NCBI RefSeq assembly: GCF_018327705.1
Contig: NZ_BNEM01000002.1
Coordinates: forward strand, 1,860,001-1,924,000
Origin: Catellatospora sp. TT07R-123
GTDB taxonomy: Bacteria; Actinomycetota; Actinomycetes; Mycobacteriales; Micromonosporaceae
Direction: 5' to 3'
DNA length: 64,000 nucleotides
How positions within the stretch are numbered: position 1 is the first letter of the stretch; each line of letters begins with the position of its first letter. The translations under genes were made by a program, and so were the position numbers. The notes under the pieces were generated by a model. That model was not told where the DNA came from. It did not search any database and saw only the letters and a program-made list of their open reading frames with translations. Of the stretch, positions 37,495-48,684 are shown one piece after another.

Positions 37495-38250
37495 CTACGC
37501 CGCGGCCTGCGAAACCGCCGCCCGCGCCGCATCATCGTCGGAGTGGAGCTGGTAGACGCTGTACGCCTGCCGGATCACCGGGTGGGCCACGTTGCGCACC
37601 GGCACCCCGCCCGGCGTCATGCCCCGCTCGGTGCCGGCATGGGCGTGCCCGTGCAGCGCCAGCGCCGTCGGGGCCGCGTCGATCGCCTGCGCCAGCAGGT
37701 ACGACCCCAGGAACGGGTAGATCTCCAGCGGCTCGCCGTGCAGCGTCTCCGGCACCGGGGCGTAGTGGGTCAGCGCCACCAGCACGTCGCAGTCCAGCCC
37801 CAGCAGGGCCGCCTGGAGCGCGTCGGCGCTGCGTTCGGACGTACCCACGAAGTCCTTCATCTCGCGCTCGCCGAACATGCTGGCGCACCGGCCCGCGAAC
37901 CCGCCGCCGAAGCCCTTCACCCCGGCCACGCCCAGCCGCCCGGCCGGGCGGTCCAGCACCACGCCGTCGCCCTCCAGGACCGTGATCCCGGCCTGACGCA
38001 GCACGTCGGCGACCTCCTCCTGCTGGTCGCTGTGGTGGTCGTGGTTGCCCAGCACCGCCACCACCGGCACGCCCAGGTCGCCGAACTCCTGCGCCACGCA
38101 CTTGGCCTCCTCCGGCGTGCCGTGGCGGGTCAGGTCCCCGGCCAGCAGCAGCGCCTCGGCGTGCTCCGGCAGCGTCAGCAGCCTGGGCCGGTAGCGGCCC
38201 AGCACGTCGCTGTCCATGTGCACGTCGCCGACCGCGGCCACCCGCATCAT
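37495..38250 (-). CDS. Calcineurin-like metallophosphoesterase
   Basis: 251 residues. Metal-binding motifs in order: GDVHMD near residue 8, GDLTRHG near 42, GNHDHH near 68, LTHYAP near 160 and GHAHAG near 200, the complete set of a two-metal phosphoesterase. It should be a cytoplasmic phosphodiesterase or phosphatase of unknown substrate. Its start overlaps the stop of the BON-domain gene by 4 bp, so they are cotranscribed. Confidence 0.88.
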   Translation of the reverse strand: MMRVAAVGDVHMDSDVLGRYRPRLLTLPEHAEALLLAGDLTRHGTPEEAKCVAQEFGDLGVPVVAVLGNHDHHSDQQEEVADVLRQAGITVLEGDGVVLDRPAGRLGVAGVKGFGGGFAGRCASMFGEREMKDFVGTSERSADALQAALLGLDCDVLVALTHYAPVPETLHGEPLEIYPFLGSYLLAQAIDAAPTALALHGHAHAGTERGMTPGGVPVRNVAHPVIRQAYSVYQLHSDDDAARAAVSQAAA

Positions 38251-38507
38251 GAGAGCACCTCCGGCTCGGCGGGCTCGCGGACCGCCGTCACCGAGATGTC
38301 GTTGCACACCTTGCGGTCCGGAAAGTGCGCCACCACCCGCGCCTCGATGGCCTCGCGCCGGGAGGCGCACTCGACCTGCCCGCGCAGCACCACCGTGGCG
38401 CCGTGCCGGACGACCTCGATGCCCTGCTCGGAGATCTCGTCGTCCTCGGTCAGCATCCGCTGCACCGCCGCGTCGATGTACTCGTCGCTGATGTCGTGCT
38501 CGTTCAC
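38247..38507 (-). CDS. BON-domain protein
   Basis: 86 residues from GTG 38507, with GAGGGGAG upstream. A single BON domain (about 10-78: IDAAVQRMLTEDDEI, VVLRGQVECASRREAIEARV). BON domains bind membranes or phospholipid, but this copy has no signal peptide, so it acts inside the cell. It is coupled to the metallophosphoesterase (4-bp overlap) and follows the nucleotidyltransferase gene by 21 bp. Confidence 0.8.
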   Translation of the reverse strand: MNEHDISDEYIDAAVQRMLTEDDEISEQGIEVVRHGATVVLRGQVECASRREAIEARVVAHFPDRKVCNDISVTAVREPAEPEVLS

Positions 38508-38528
38508 GCCGCTCCCCTCCTCTGACCC

Positions 38529-39086
38529 CTACTGCGGCGGGATGACCTCCAACAGGCTGAGCAGGTACAGGCAGGCCTGGGCGTACACCGACTCCTTGGT
38601 GTTGCCGCGCACCCGGTCCCAGTCGATCTGCTCGCGCAGCGAGCGGGCCAGCGGCAGCGCCCGGGCGAAGTCGCAGTGGTGCTGCGAGAACGTCAGCAGC
38701 TTGTGCTCCATCAGCGCGGTCGCCGACAGCACCGGGATGTGCAGCGCGCTGACCGGCATGATGTCGCTGTCGGCCAGCACCTCGTCGGTGACCGGATGCT
38801 GCACCGGGCGGAAGATGAGATCGACCAGCCGGTCGTCGTCGAACACCTTGACCAGCCAGTCCTCCGGCGGGCGCACCACCCGGAACCCGGCCTGCGCCAG
38901 CGCCGCCAGCGCGGGCTCCACGTCCTGCTCGCGGATCAGGTAGTCCACGTCGTGGTCGCTGGAGGTGCCACCGCGCGCGTACGCGGCAAAGCCTCCGGCC
39001 AGCACGAACGGGATCTCCGTCCGCTTGAGCACGCTGGCGGACCGCTTCATGGTCTCCAGCAGCTCGGCACTGATCTCGCTCAGCAT
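38529..39086 (-). CDS. Nucleotidyltransferase-fold protein
   Basis: 185 residues from ATG 39086. The hallmark of the fold, GG plus S-x-x-D-x-D, is read in AGGFAAYARGGTSSDHDVDYLI (residues about 28-50); a third acidic residue is likely D in RLVDLIF. This is like AbiEii/MNT-type or lincosamide-type nucleotidyltransferases. It could modify a small molecule, or a tRNA or protein as in type IV toxin systems. It heads a three-gene operon with a BON protein and a phosphoesterase. The target is unknown. Confidence 0.8.
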   Translation of the reverse strand: MLSEISAELLETMKRSASVLKRTEIPFVLAGGFAAYARGGTSSDHDVDYLIREQDVEPALAALAQAGFRVVRPPEDWLVKVFDDDRLVDLIFRPVQHPVTDEVLADSDIMPVSALHIPVLSATALMEHKLLTFSQHHCDFARALPLARSLREQIDWDRVRGNTKESVYAQACLYLLSLLEVIPPQ

Positions 39087-39198
39087 GCGGTGCCCATACC
39101 CCCGATGTGCAGCTTCCACACCTTCCCCACCCGCCTCCATCCTGCCCCAACCGGCGGTCGGATACCCTCACCTCGGCCGATGTCGAATGGAGCGCGCC

Positions 39199-39861
39199 GT
39201 GCGGGTTGTGATCTTCGGGGCGACCGGGATGGTCGGCCAGGGTGTGCTGCGGGAATGCCTGCTCGACGACGGCGTCGAGGCGGTGCTGGTCGTCGGGCGT
39301 ACGCCGACCGGCCGGACCCATCCGAAGCTGACCGAGATCGTGCACGCCGACCTGTACGACCTGTCCCCGCTCGCCGACCGGCTGACCGGCCTCGACGCCT
39401 GCCTGTTCTGCCTCGGGGTGTCCTCGACCGGGATGGCCGAGGCGGCCTATACCCGGGTCACCTACGACCTGACCATGGCGGTGGCCGCGACGCTGGCGCA
39501 GACCAGCCCCGGGATGCGGTTCCTGTACGTCTCCGGCACCGGCACCGACAGCACCGAGCGCGGGCGCAGCATGTGGGCGCGGGTCAAGGGCCGCACCGAG
39601 AACGCGCTGCTGGCGATGCCGTTCGACACGTACCTGTTCCGGCCCGGGTTCATCCAGCCGATGCACGGGATCGTCTCCAAGACCGGACTGTACCGGGCCG
39701 GGTACGCGGTCAGCCGCCCGCTCTACCCGGTGCTGCGGCGGCTGTTCCCGAGCGTGATCACCACGACCGAGAAGGTCGGCCGGGCCATGGTCCGGGTGGC
39801 CCGCGACGGCGCCCGCGAGCGGGTCCTGGGCAATCGCGAGATCAACATCATCGCCGCCTGA
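39199..39861 (+). CDS. NAD(P)-binding Rossmann-fold epimerase-like protein
   Basis: 220 residues from GTG 39199, which has GGAG 6 nt upstream and brings the VVIFGATGMVGQGV cofactor motif to the usual place; ATG 39187 is the alternative. The fold is an NmrA/oxidoreductase-like extended SDR (LDACLFCLGVSSTGM, FLYVSGTGTDS). No classic YxxxK is seen. It is similar to HTATIP2/semialdehyde-type NAD(P)H-binding proteins. Substrate unknown. Confidence 0.8.
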   Translation: MRVVIFGATGMVGQGVLRECLLDDGVEAVLVVGRTPTGRTHPKLTEIVHADLYDLSPLADRLTGLDACLFCLGVSSTGMAEAAYTRVTYDLTMAVAATLAQTSPGMRFLYVSGTGTDSTERGRSMWARVKGRTENALLAMPFDTYLFRPGFIQPMHGIVSKTGLYRAGYAVSRPLYPVLRRLFPSVITTTEKVGRAMVRVARDGARERVLGNREINIIAA

Positions 39862-39910
39862 CCCGCAGCGGCGGCCCGGCGGCGGCCCGTGCCGGCCGTC
39901 CGGCCCGTGG

Positions 39911-39916
39911 CATGAT
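39911..39916 (+). promoter_or_regulatory. -10 element of a leaderless promoter
   Basis: CATGAT, 7 nt before GTG 39924. Confidence 0.4.
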
Positions 39917-39923
39917 CAGCGTC

Positions 39924-40403
39924 GTGACCACCCCTCACGTTCCGGTGATCCGCCCCCGCGAGGTCGCCGACCTGCCCGGCTGCGTCGACGCGCTGGCCGC
40001 CGTACACGCCTCCGGCGTGCCCTACCCGAGCCGGTGGCCCGCCGATCCCATCGCCTGGCTGACCCCGGCCGACGTGGCGCAGGGGTGGGTCGCGGTCATC
40101 GGGGACACGGTGGTCGGGCAGGTGCTGCTGCGCGACACCCCGGGCCACGGGCACAACATCAGCCGCCTGTACGTCTCCCCCGCCGCGCAGGGCGCCGGGA
40201 TCGCCTCGGGGCTGCTCGGCGCGGCCGTCGGCTGGGCCCGCGAGCGGTCGCTGCCGCTGACGCTGGAGGTGCGGACCGACGCGGCCGCCGCGATCGCACT
40301 CTACGAGCGCACCGGCTGGCGCCGCACCGCCACCACGGAAGCATCCTGGACCACCCCCGGCAACACCTCCATCCAGGTCCACCACTACACCCTGGACGCC
40401 TGA
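39924..40403 (+). CDS. GNAT-family N-acetyltransferase
   Basis: 159 residues from GTG 39924; an ATG at 39912 is in frame, but CATGAT there looks like the promoter -10. The acetyl-CoA motif is ISRLYVSPAAQGAGIASGLLGAAVGWA, followed by LEVRTDAAAAIALYERTGWRR, complete for GNAT. Cytoplasmic acetyl transfer to an unknown substrate. Confidence 0.86.
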   Translation: MTTPHVPVIRPREVADLPGCVDALAAVHASGVPYPSRWPADPIAWLTPADVAQGWVAVIGDTVVGQVLLRDTPGHGHNISRLYVSPAAQGAGIASGLLGAAVGWARERSLPLTLEVRTDAAAAIALYERTGWRRTATTEASWTTPGNTSIQVHHYTLDA

Positions 40404-40440
40404 CCCCGGCGGTGGGTCCGGGGATGTCGGCGGGCGGTGC

Positions 40441-41019
40441 TTGACTGTGCGGGTGGCTGACGATCCGGAGATCATCGAGTTCCCCTCGGCGGAGGCGTTC
40501 GAGCAGTGGGTGGTGACCCACGGAGACGTCCAGGGGTTATGGCTGAAGCTGGCCAAGGGCGTGCCCGGGGCGCTGAACTACGCGCAGGCGCTGGACGTGG
40601 CGCTGTGCCACGGGTGGATCGACGGGCAGAAGCGGGCGCTGGACGAGGCGTACTGGTTGCAGAAGTTCACCCCGCGCCGGGCCCGCAGCCCCTGGTCGAA
40701 GGTCAACCGGGCCAAGGTCGAGGCCCTGATCGCGGCGGGCCGGATGCGTCCGGGCGGGCAGGCCGAGGTGGACCGGGCCAAGGGCGACGGGCGATGGGAC
40801 GCCGCCTACGACAGCCCGCGCACCGCCGAGGTGCCCGCCGACCTGGCCGAGGCGCTGGCCGCCGACCCGGCCGCGGCGGCGTTCTTCGCCACGCTGAACA
40901 GCACCAACCGGTTCTCGATCCTGTACCGGGTCCAGGAGGCGAAACGGCCCGAGACCCGGGCCCGCCGGATCGCCCAGTACGTCGCCATGTGCGCCGAGGG
41001 GCGCAAGATCTACCCGTGA
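40441..41019 (+). CDS. YdeI/OmpD-associated family protein
   Basis: 192 residues from TTG 40441; GTGs at 40447 and 40453 are equally possible. Conserved blocks LWLKLAKGVPGALNYAQALDVALCHGWIDGQKR, FTPRRARSPWSKVN and RFSILYRVQEAKRPETRARRI (shown as separate motifs) match the YdeI family, called bacteriocin-protection proteins in some annotations. The biochemical role is not known. Cytoplasmic. Confidence 0.83.
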   Translation: MTVRVADDPEIIEFPSAEAFEQWVVTHGDVQGLWLKLAKGVPGALNYAQALDVALCHGWIDGQKRALDEAYWLQKFTPRRARSPWSKVNRAKVEALIAAGRMRPGGQAEVDRAKGDGRWDAAYDSPRTAEVPADLAEALAADPAAAAFFATLNSTNRFSILYRVQEAKRPETRARRIAQYVAMCAEGRKIYP

Positions 41020-41055
41020 CCTGCCCGCTTGCGGGCGGGTCGCGGCGGGCGTGGC

Positions 41056-41061
41056 TAACAT
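41056..41061 (+). promoter_or_regulatory. -10 element of a leaderless promoter
   Basis: TAACAT, 7 nt before ATG 41069. Confidence 0.5.
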
Positions 41062-41068
41062 GGCGATC

Positions 41069-41476
41069 ATGGCTGAGGTGAGGGTCGAGCGGACCGATGA
41101 CGGCGGCTTCTTCGCGACCAACGCGCGGGGCGCGCGGGTGGAGATCGGCAGCTCCGATCAGGACGGCGTGTTCAGCCCGGTGGAGCTGCTGCTGGTGGCC
41201 CTGGGCGGCTGCGAGATCGTGACCGTGGAACCGCTGACGGCCAAGCGCGGACACCGGCTGGTCAAGCTCGCGGTGCGCGTCGACGCGGAGAAGGTCGAGA
41301 CCAGCAAGATCGGGCCGGTGACCGCGACGTACGAGATCGAGCTGCCGCCCGGCGACGACAAGGCCGCCGAGGTGTTCGAGGCGGTCGCGCACCGGGTGCA
41401 CGAGGGCTACTGCACCGTCGGCCGCGCCCTGCGCGAACCCACCGACACGATCCAGATCCTCCCGCCCCGACCGTGA
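41069..41476 (+). CDS. OsmC-family peroxidase-like protein
   Basis: 135 residues from ATG 41069. OsmC/Ohr fold: FSPVELLLVALGGCEIVTV holds the first redox cysteine, and EGYCTVGRAL holds the second. OsmC proteins reduce organic hydroperoxides using a Cys pair. The second Cys sits in the usual place, so activity is plausible. The leaderless-type -10 picks this ATG over one 18 bp upstream. Confidence 0.86.
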   Translation: MAEVRVERTDDGGFFATNARGARVEIGSSDQDGVFSPVELLLVALGGCEIVTVEPLTAKRGHRLVKLAVRVDAEKVETSKIGPVTATYEIELPPGDDKAAEVFEAVAHRVHEGYCTVGRALREPTDTIQILPPRP

Positions 41477-41518
41477 GTGAGCTGGGGCACCCTCCCTGCG
41501 GAGGGTGCCCCAGCTCAC
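41477..41518. terminator. Bidirectional terminator
   Basis: A perfect 19-bp stem GTGAGCTGGGGCACCCTCC / GGAGGGTGCCCCAGCTCAC with a 4-nt loop, exactly filling the gap between the converging OsmC and GH3 genes. Confidence 0.88.
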
Positions 41519-41519
41519 G

Positions 41520-44273
<2,754 letters not shown>

Positions 44274-44382
44274 GGGGTTTCCCGAGTGACAGGGGCGGGA
44301 CGGGTCCCGCGACAGTGAACCCTCAGCCCGGCGGTGCCGACCAGCCGACCGAGGGACGTCATCCCCACCGAGCCCGGTTGGT

Positions 44383-44394
44383 GGGAGCGCTCCC
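44383..44394. promoter_or_regulatory. CebR-box-like operator
   Basis: GGGAGCGCTCCC inside GTGGGAGCGCTCCCGC. This matches the Streptomyces CebR box (TGGGAGCGCTCCCA) more closely than the sites of the first island. 110 bp upstream of GH3. Confidence 0.8.
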
Positions 44395-44479
44395 GCAATC
44401 GCCAGCTTACGTGACATCCACACCCATGAAAACCCCCGGCCCCACTCCCGCCCCGCCCACCTCCCCGCGGCCCCTTTCG

Positions 44480-44540
44480 CAAGTTGCCGGGCAATCGGGC
44501 GAATCATGGACCCGCATTCCCCCGATTGCCCGGCAACTTG
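44480..44540. repeat. Palindromic repeat family B, copy 2
   Basis: Perfect 20-bp arms CAAGTTGCCGGGCAATCGGG (44480-44499) / CCCGATTGCCCGGCAACTTG (44521-44540), 21-nt loop. It lies in the 438-bp divergent gap between GH3 and the SDR gene, where nothing else was seen apart from the operator and GC-rich spacer. Confidence 0.85.
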
Positions 44541-44711
44541 GCGGGGTTGTCCCGCGGCCCGGCGGGTTGTCCCTCGGCCCGGCGGGGGCCGGGGTTCGAC
44601 CGGAGCGGGCGAGTGGCGGACGGGGGGCGGGTGCGGGTGGGACGATGCCGGTGGGGACTGCCCAGTGGCTGAGCTGGGCGGATGCTGTGTGCGACGGGTG
44701 AGGGGATACCG

Positions 44712-45485
44712 ATGATGCTGTCCGGCAAGCGGGTGCTGGTGTTCGCCGCCGACGAGCGGCTGGGCGGGTCGGTCGCCCGCCATCTGGCCCGCAACGGCGC
44801 CGCGGTCTGGGTCAGCGGCCGCGACGAGGACGCGGTGCAGACCCTCGCCGAGAAGATCCGGGCCGACGGCGGCGAGGCCACCGCGGCGTCGGTCGATCCG
44901 GGCGACCGCGACGAGGTACGCGGTCACCTGGCCGAGGTCGCCGCGACCGGCCCGATCGACACGGTGGTCAACGTGCTCTGCCTGGCCGGGACCGCGGTCG
45001 GCGACGGGGTCCCGTACCACGATCTGGACCCGGCGGCGTTGACCGGCGCACTCGGGCACGTGGTCGGCGCCCAGTTCCTCACCGGCGCCGAGGCGGCGCG
45101 CGTGATGCTGCCCGCCCGGCGCGGCTCGATCATCACGGTCGCCACGACCGACGGCCGCAGCGGCCGCCCGCACACCGGCGCGCTGGGGGCGATCGCGGGC
45201 GCGCTGGAGGCGCTGACCCGCAGCATGGCCAGCGAATACGGCTCCAGCGGCATCCGCGTCAACCACGTGCGCACCAGCCACAGCAGCGGGCCGCGCATGT
45301 ACGCCGACAACGCGCTGGGCCGCGCGGTCACCGCCGACGAGGTCGCCGCGGCGATCACCTGGCTGGCCTGCGACGAGGCGGCCGGGGTGACCGGCCAGGT
45401 GCTGGAGGTCAGCGGCGGCGAGCACGGGACCACCGACAGCGTCGCCCGAGGAAGGGATCACCATGTCGAACTCGATCTACCATGA
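44712..45485 (+). CDS. SDR-fold protein lacking the catalytic Tyr-Lys pair
   Basis: 257 residues from ATG 44712 (GAGGGG upstream). Overall SDR order is visible (RVLVFAADERLGGSVARHL, GSIITVATTDGRSG, SEYGSSGIRVNHV, GQVLEVSGGE), but the place of YxxxK reads GALGAIA, and the Gly-rich cofactor loop is altered. So it may bind a ligand without being a normal dehydrogenase, like atypical SDRs. It overlaps the next gene by 23 bp, so the two are coupled. Confidence 0.8.
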   Translation: MMLSGKRVLVFAADERLGGSVARHLARNGAAVWVSGRDEDAVQTLAEKIRADGGEATAASVDPGDRDEVRGHLAEVAATGPIDTVVNVLCLAGTAVGDGVPYHDLDPAALTGALGHVVGAQFLTGAEAARVMLPARRGSIITVATTDGRSGRPHTGALGAIAGALEALTRSMASEYGSSGIRVNHVRTSHSSGPRMYADNALGRAVTADEVAAAITWLACDEAAGVTGQVLEVSGGEHGTTDSVARGRDHHVELDLP

Positions 45486-45861
45486 CGAATACGGCGCGAT
45501 CAGCCACGACGACGCCAAGCACGTCCTGGAGCTGACCTGGTCTCCGGCGACCGACCACATCACCGACGCCGACTTCCGGGCGCTGATGAGCCGGTTCGCG
45601 CAGACCGCCGAGCAGCTGCCCACCGAGTACGTGGTGGTCGACGCCCGCCAACTGCACCACCGGCCGGACGCCGGCTTCGACTCCTGGTGCGACACCAACC
45701 TGATCCCGGCCTGGAACCGGGCCGGTGTGACCAAAATGGCCTATCTGATGCCGCCCGCGTACGCGGCCGAGGCCGAACCGGCCCCCGAAGGGCCCGCCAC
45801 CTTCCCGACCTGCCATTTCGACTCGATGCAGTCGGTCCGCGACTGGTTCGCCACCGCCTGA
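45463..45861 (+). CDS. Hypothetical protein, STAS/SpoIIAA-like layout
   Basis: 132 residues; GGAAGGGA before ATG 45463. It alternates strands and helices, including YVVVDARQLHHRPDAGFDSW and AGVTKMAYLMPPAYAAEAE, which recalls SpoIIAA/STAS-like proteins, but this is a weak resemblance. No signal peptide. It is translated from within the 3' end of the atypical SDR gene, implying a joint function. Confidence 0.65.
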   Translation: MSNSIYHDEYGAISHDDAKHVLELTWSPATDHITDADFRALMSRFAQTAEQLPTEYVVVDARQLHHRPDAGFDSWCDTNLIPAWNRAGVTKMAYLMPPAYAAEAEPAPEGPATFPTCHFDSMQSVRDWFATA

Positions 45862-46105
45862 CCACACGGCACACATCGCACTGCACGCCACCCCACAGGG
45901 GTGAGGGCGGCGCGTCGTGGACGGTCGCACCTTAGCAGAGGCCGTAGCATATTAAAAGCGGATATTTTCCAGCGATCGGGACTTCCACAACCGCCTCCCG
46001 ACCCCTAAGAATTAGTACGAACCGGACGCAAGGTAATCAAAACCGCGTCGCGGTACACACCGGCGGCTTCCCCCCGCCGGTTCCTCCTATCCAGGGGTGG
46101 TGATC

Positions 46106-47509
46106 GTGGTGTCCGTGGACGCCCGCACAGAGGTCGACAATGGACAGCGGCAGCAGTCACTCGCGACAGCCGCAGCCCGCAACCTCGCGACGACGACCAA
46201 GTCCGCGCCGCAGATGCAGGAGATCTCCTCCCGGTGGCTGCTGCGCATGCTCCCGTGGACGCAGGTCAAGGGCGGTACGTACCGGGTCAACCGGCGGCTG
46301 AGCTACGCCGTCGGCGACGGCCGGCTCAGCTTCACGACCGCCGGCGGCCAGGTCCGCGTGGTGCCGCCGGAGCTGTGCGAGCTGCCGCTGCTGCGCGACT
46401 TCGACGACCCGATGGTCCTGGAGGCCCTGGCCGACCGGTTCCGCCAGCACGAGTTCTCCCCCGGCGACGTCATCGTCTCCAGCGGCGAGCCCGCCGACCA
46501 GGTGTTCCTCCTCGCCCACGGCAAGGTCAACCGGATCGGCACCGGCAAGTACGGCGACAAGATCGTGCTCGGGGTGCTGGCCGACGGCGAGTACTTCGGC
46601 GAGCAGTCGCTGACCCAGACCGGCGCCACCTGGGAGGCCACCGTCAAGGCGGTCACCTCCTGCATCGTGCTGTCGCTGCCGCGCAGCGCGTTCGAGGAGG
46701 TCGCGGCCCTGTCGGAGAGCCTGCGCGAGCACGTACGGCGCCGCCGGGACAGCCCGATCCCGGCGCAGAACAAGCACGGCGAGGCCGCGATCGACATCTC
46801 GGCCGGCCACTTCGGCGAGGCGCAGCTGCCCGGCACCTTCGTCGACTACGAGCTGACGCCGAGGGAGTACGAGCTCAGCGTCGCCCAGACCGTGCTCCAG
46901 GTGCACACCCGCGTCGCGGACCTCTACAACGAGCCGATGAACCAGATCGAGCAGCAGTTGCGGCTCACGATCGAGGCGCTCAAGGAGCGCCAGGAGTTCG
47001 AGCTGATCAACAACCGCGAGTTCGGCCTGCTCAGCAACGCCGACCTCAAGCAGCGCATCCACACCCGAACCGGCCCGCCCACGCCCGACGACCTCGACGA
47101 GCTGCTCAGCCGGCGGCGCAGCTCGCACGCCTTCCTCGCCCACCCGAAGGCCATCGCCGCGTTCGGCCGCGAGTGCACCCGCCGCGGCATCTACCCGCAG
47201 GGCGTCGAGCTGCACGGCTCGGGGGTGCCCGCCTGGCGCGGCGTGCCGCTGCTGCCCTGCAACAAGATCCCGGTCAGCGAGAACGGGACGACCTCGATCC
47301 TGGTCATGCGCCTGGGCGAGGCCGAGCAGGGCGTCATCGGCCTGCACCAGCCCGGCATCCCGGACGAGTACCAGCCGAGCCTGTCGGTGCGGTTCATGGG
47401 CATCAACGACAAGGCGATCATGTCGTACCTGGTCAGCGCCTACTACTCGGCGGCGATCCTGGTGCCCGACGCCCTGGGCGTGCTCGAGAACGTCGAGCTC
47501 GGCCACTGA
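46106..47509 (+). CDS. Family 2B encapsulin shell protein with cyclic-nucleotide-binding domain
   Basis: 467 residues. Four GTG codons lie between 46097 and 46109; AGGGGTGG favours 46106 or 46109. An N-terminal arm ([41 protein letters not shown]) is followed by a cNMP-binding domain (about 100-210: [31 protein letters not shown]). Then come HK97-type segments ([51 protein letters not shown]). It is often misannotated as a Crp-type regulator; no HTH is present. Family 2B shells enclose a partner enzyme, here most likely the polyprenyl synthase that follows by 29 bp. The 244-bp gap before it is AT-rich and probably holds the promoter. Confidence 0.85.
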   Translation: MVSVDARTEVDNGQRQQSLATAAARNLATTTKSAPQMQEISSRWLLRMLPWTQVKGGTYRVNRRLSYAVGDGRLSFTTAGGQVRVVPPELCELPLLRDFDDPMVLEALADRFRQHEFSPGDVIVSSGEPADQVFLLAHGKVNRIGTGKYGDKIVLGVLADGEYFGEQSLTQTGATWEATVKAVTSCIVLSLPRSAFEEVAALSESLREHVRRRRDSPIPAQNKHGEAAIDISAGHFGEAQLPGTFVDYELTPREYELSVAQTVLQVHTRVADLYNEPMNQIEQQLRLTIEALKERQEFELINNREFGLLSNADLKQRIHTRTGPPTPDDLDELLSRRRSSHAFLAHPKAIAAFGRECTRRGIYPQGVELHGSGVPAWRGVPLLPCNKIPVSENGTTSILVMRLGEAEQGVIGLHQPGIPDEYQPSLSVRFMGINDKAIMSYLVSAYYSAAILVPDALGVLENVELGH

Positions 47510-47538
47510 CCGCCGCACCAGACGAAGAGGTGATCTCT

Positions 47539-48579
47539 GTGAGTACGGTCGACCTGCTGGCCCGCGGCCAGTCCGCCCGCGAGGTGCTCGCCTGGAGCCG
47601 AGCGATCGTCGACTCCGCGCTGCGTGAGGCGGTGGACCGCCTGCCGTCGTCGATGCGGCGCATCGCGGGATACCACTTCGGCTGGTACGACGCCGACGGC
47701 GCGCCCGCCGGCGCGGACGCGGGCAAGGCCATGCGGCCCGCGTTCACGCTGGCGGCCGCCGAGGCGGTCGGGGGTTCCGCCGCCGACGCCGTGCCCGCGG
47801 CGGTGGCGGTGGAGCTGGTGCACAACTTCTCCCTGCTGCACGACGACGTCATGGACGGCGACGTGACCCGCCGCCACCGGCCGACCGCGTGGAGCGTGTT
47901 CGGGCAGGCCTCGGCGATCCTGGCCGGGGACGCGCTGCTGTCGCTGGCGTACGACGTGCTGACCGGGTGCGGCCATCCGGCCGCACCGCAGGCCGGCCGG
48001 ATGCTGCACGCGGCGGTGCTGGAACTGATCGACGGGCAGGCCACCGATGTGGCGTTCGAGGAACGCGACGACGTGACCCTGGCCGAGTGCCGGATCATGG
48101 CCGAGGGCAAGACCGCGGCCCTGCTCGGCGGGGCGTGCGCGCTGGGCGGGCTGCTCGGCGGGGCCGACCCGGACCGGGTGGCGGGGCTGCGTGCCTTCGG
48201 CACCCGGCTCGGCCTGGCCTTCCAGTACGTCGACGACCTGCTCGGCATCTGGGGCGACCCGGCGGTCACCGGCAAACCGGTCCATTCGGACCTACACAGC
48301 CGCAAGAAGTCGCTGGTCGTGGTCACGGCGCTGACCTCGGGCACCCCGGCCGGGCGCGAACTGGACCGGCTCTACCGGCTCGACCGGGCGCTGAGCGAGG
48401 CGGAGGCGGTCCAGGCCGCCGACCTGATCGAGGCGGCGGGGGCGCGCACCGCCGGGCGCAGCGCGGCCAACGAGCTGCTGGCCGACGCGATGAGCGCCCT
48501 GCACACCGCGCGGCCCCAACCGCACGGCGCGGCCGCCCTGCACGCCCTGGCCCGGATGGCCACCCACCGCCAGCGCTGA
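47539..48579 (+). CDS. Polyprenyl (isoprenyl diphosphate) synthase, likely encapsulin cargo
   Basis: 346 residues from GTG 47539 (AGAGG 8 nt upstream). First Asp-rich motif HDDVMDGD (D102, D103, D106) and second motif YVDDLLGIWGD (D232, D233) with the KTAALLGGA and GRMLHAAVLELIDGQATD blocks. It should join isopentenyl diphosphate to an allylic diphosphate. The second motif is DDLLGIWGD rather than DDxxD, as in encapsulin-associated and some C10-C20 synthases. The N-terminal tail is short. It lies 29 bp after the encapsulin gene, in the same operon. Confidence 0.88.
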   Translation: MSTVDLLARGQSAREVLAWSRAIVDSALREAVDRLPSSMRRIAGYHFGWYDADGAPAGADAGKAMRPAFTLAAAEAVGGSAADAVPAAVAVELVHNFSLLHDDVMDGDVTRRHRPTAWSVFGQASAILAGDALLSLAYDVLTGCGHPAAPQAGRMLHAAVLELIDGQATDVAFEERDDVTLAECRIMAEGKTAALLGGACALGGLLGGADPDRVAGLRAFGTRLGLAFQYVDDLLGIWGDPAVTGKPVHSDLHSRKKSLVVVTALTSGTPAGRELDRLYRLDRALSEAEAVQAADLIEAAGARTAGRSAANELLADAMSALHTARPQPHGAAALHALARMATHRQR

Positions 48580-48610
48580 GCGGTCAACCTCGGCACAACC
48601 AGCACAAGTC

Positions 48611-48659
48611 GCCGGGCAATCGGGCGTATCAACGGTCAAGATACGCCCGATTGCCCGGC
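48611..48659. repeat. Palindromic repeat family B, copy 3
   Basis: Perfect 19-bp arms GCCGGGCAATCGGGCGTAT (48611-48629) / ATACGCCCGATTGCCCGGC (48641-48659), 11-nt loop, between the converging synthase and DUF1697 genes. Confidence 0.85.
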
Positions 48660-48684
48660 AATTCGGCTGGGGTGGGGGTGATCG

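Noticed and set aside
37495-39666. 723-codon minus-strand frame including the phosphoesterase
   Set aside because: Only the last 251 codons have protein character; upstream it overlaps the BON, nucleotidyltransferase and epimerase genes in other frames.
46097-47509. Crp/Fnr-type transcription regulator
   Set aside because: Only the cNMP-binding domain fits. There is no helix-turn-helix, and the rest matches encapsulin family 2B.
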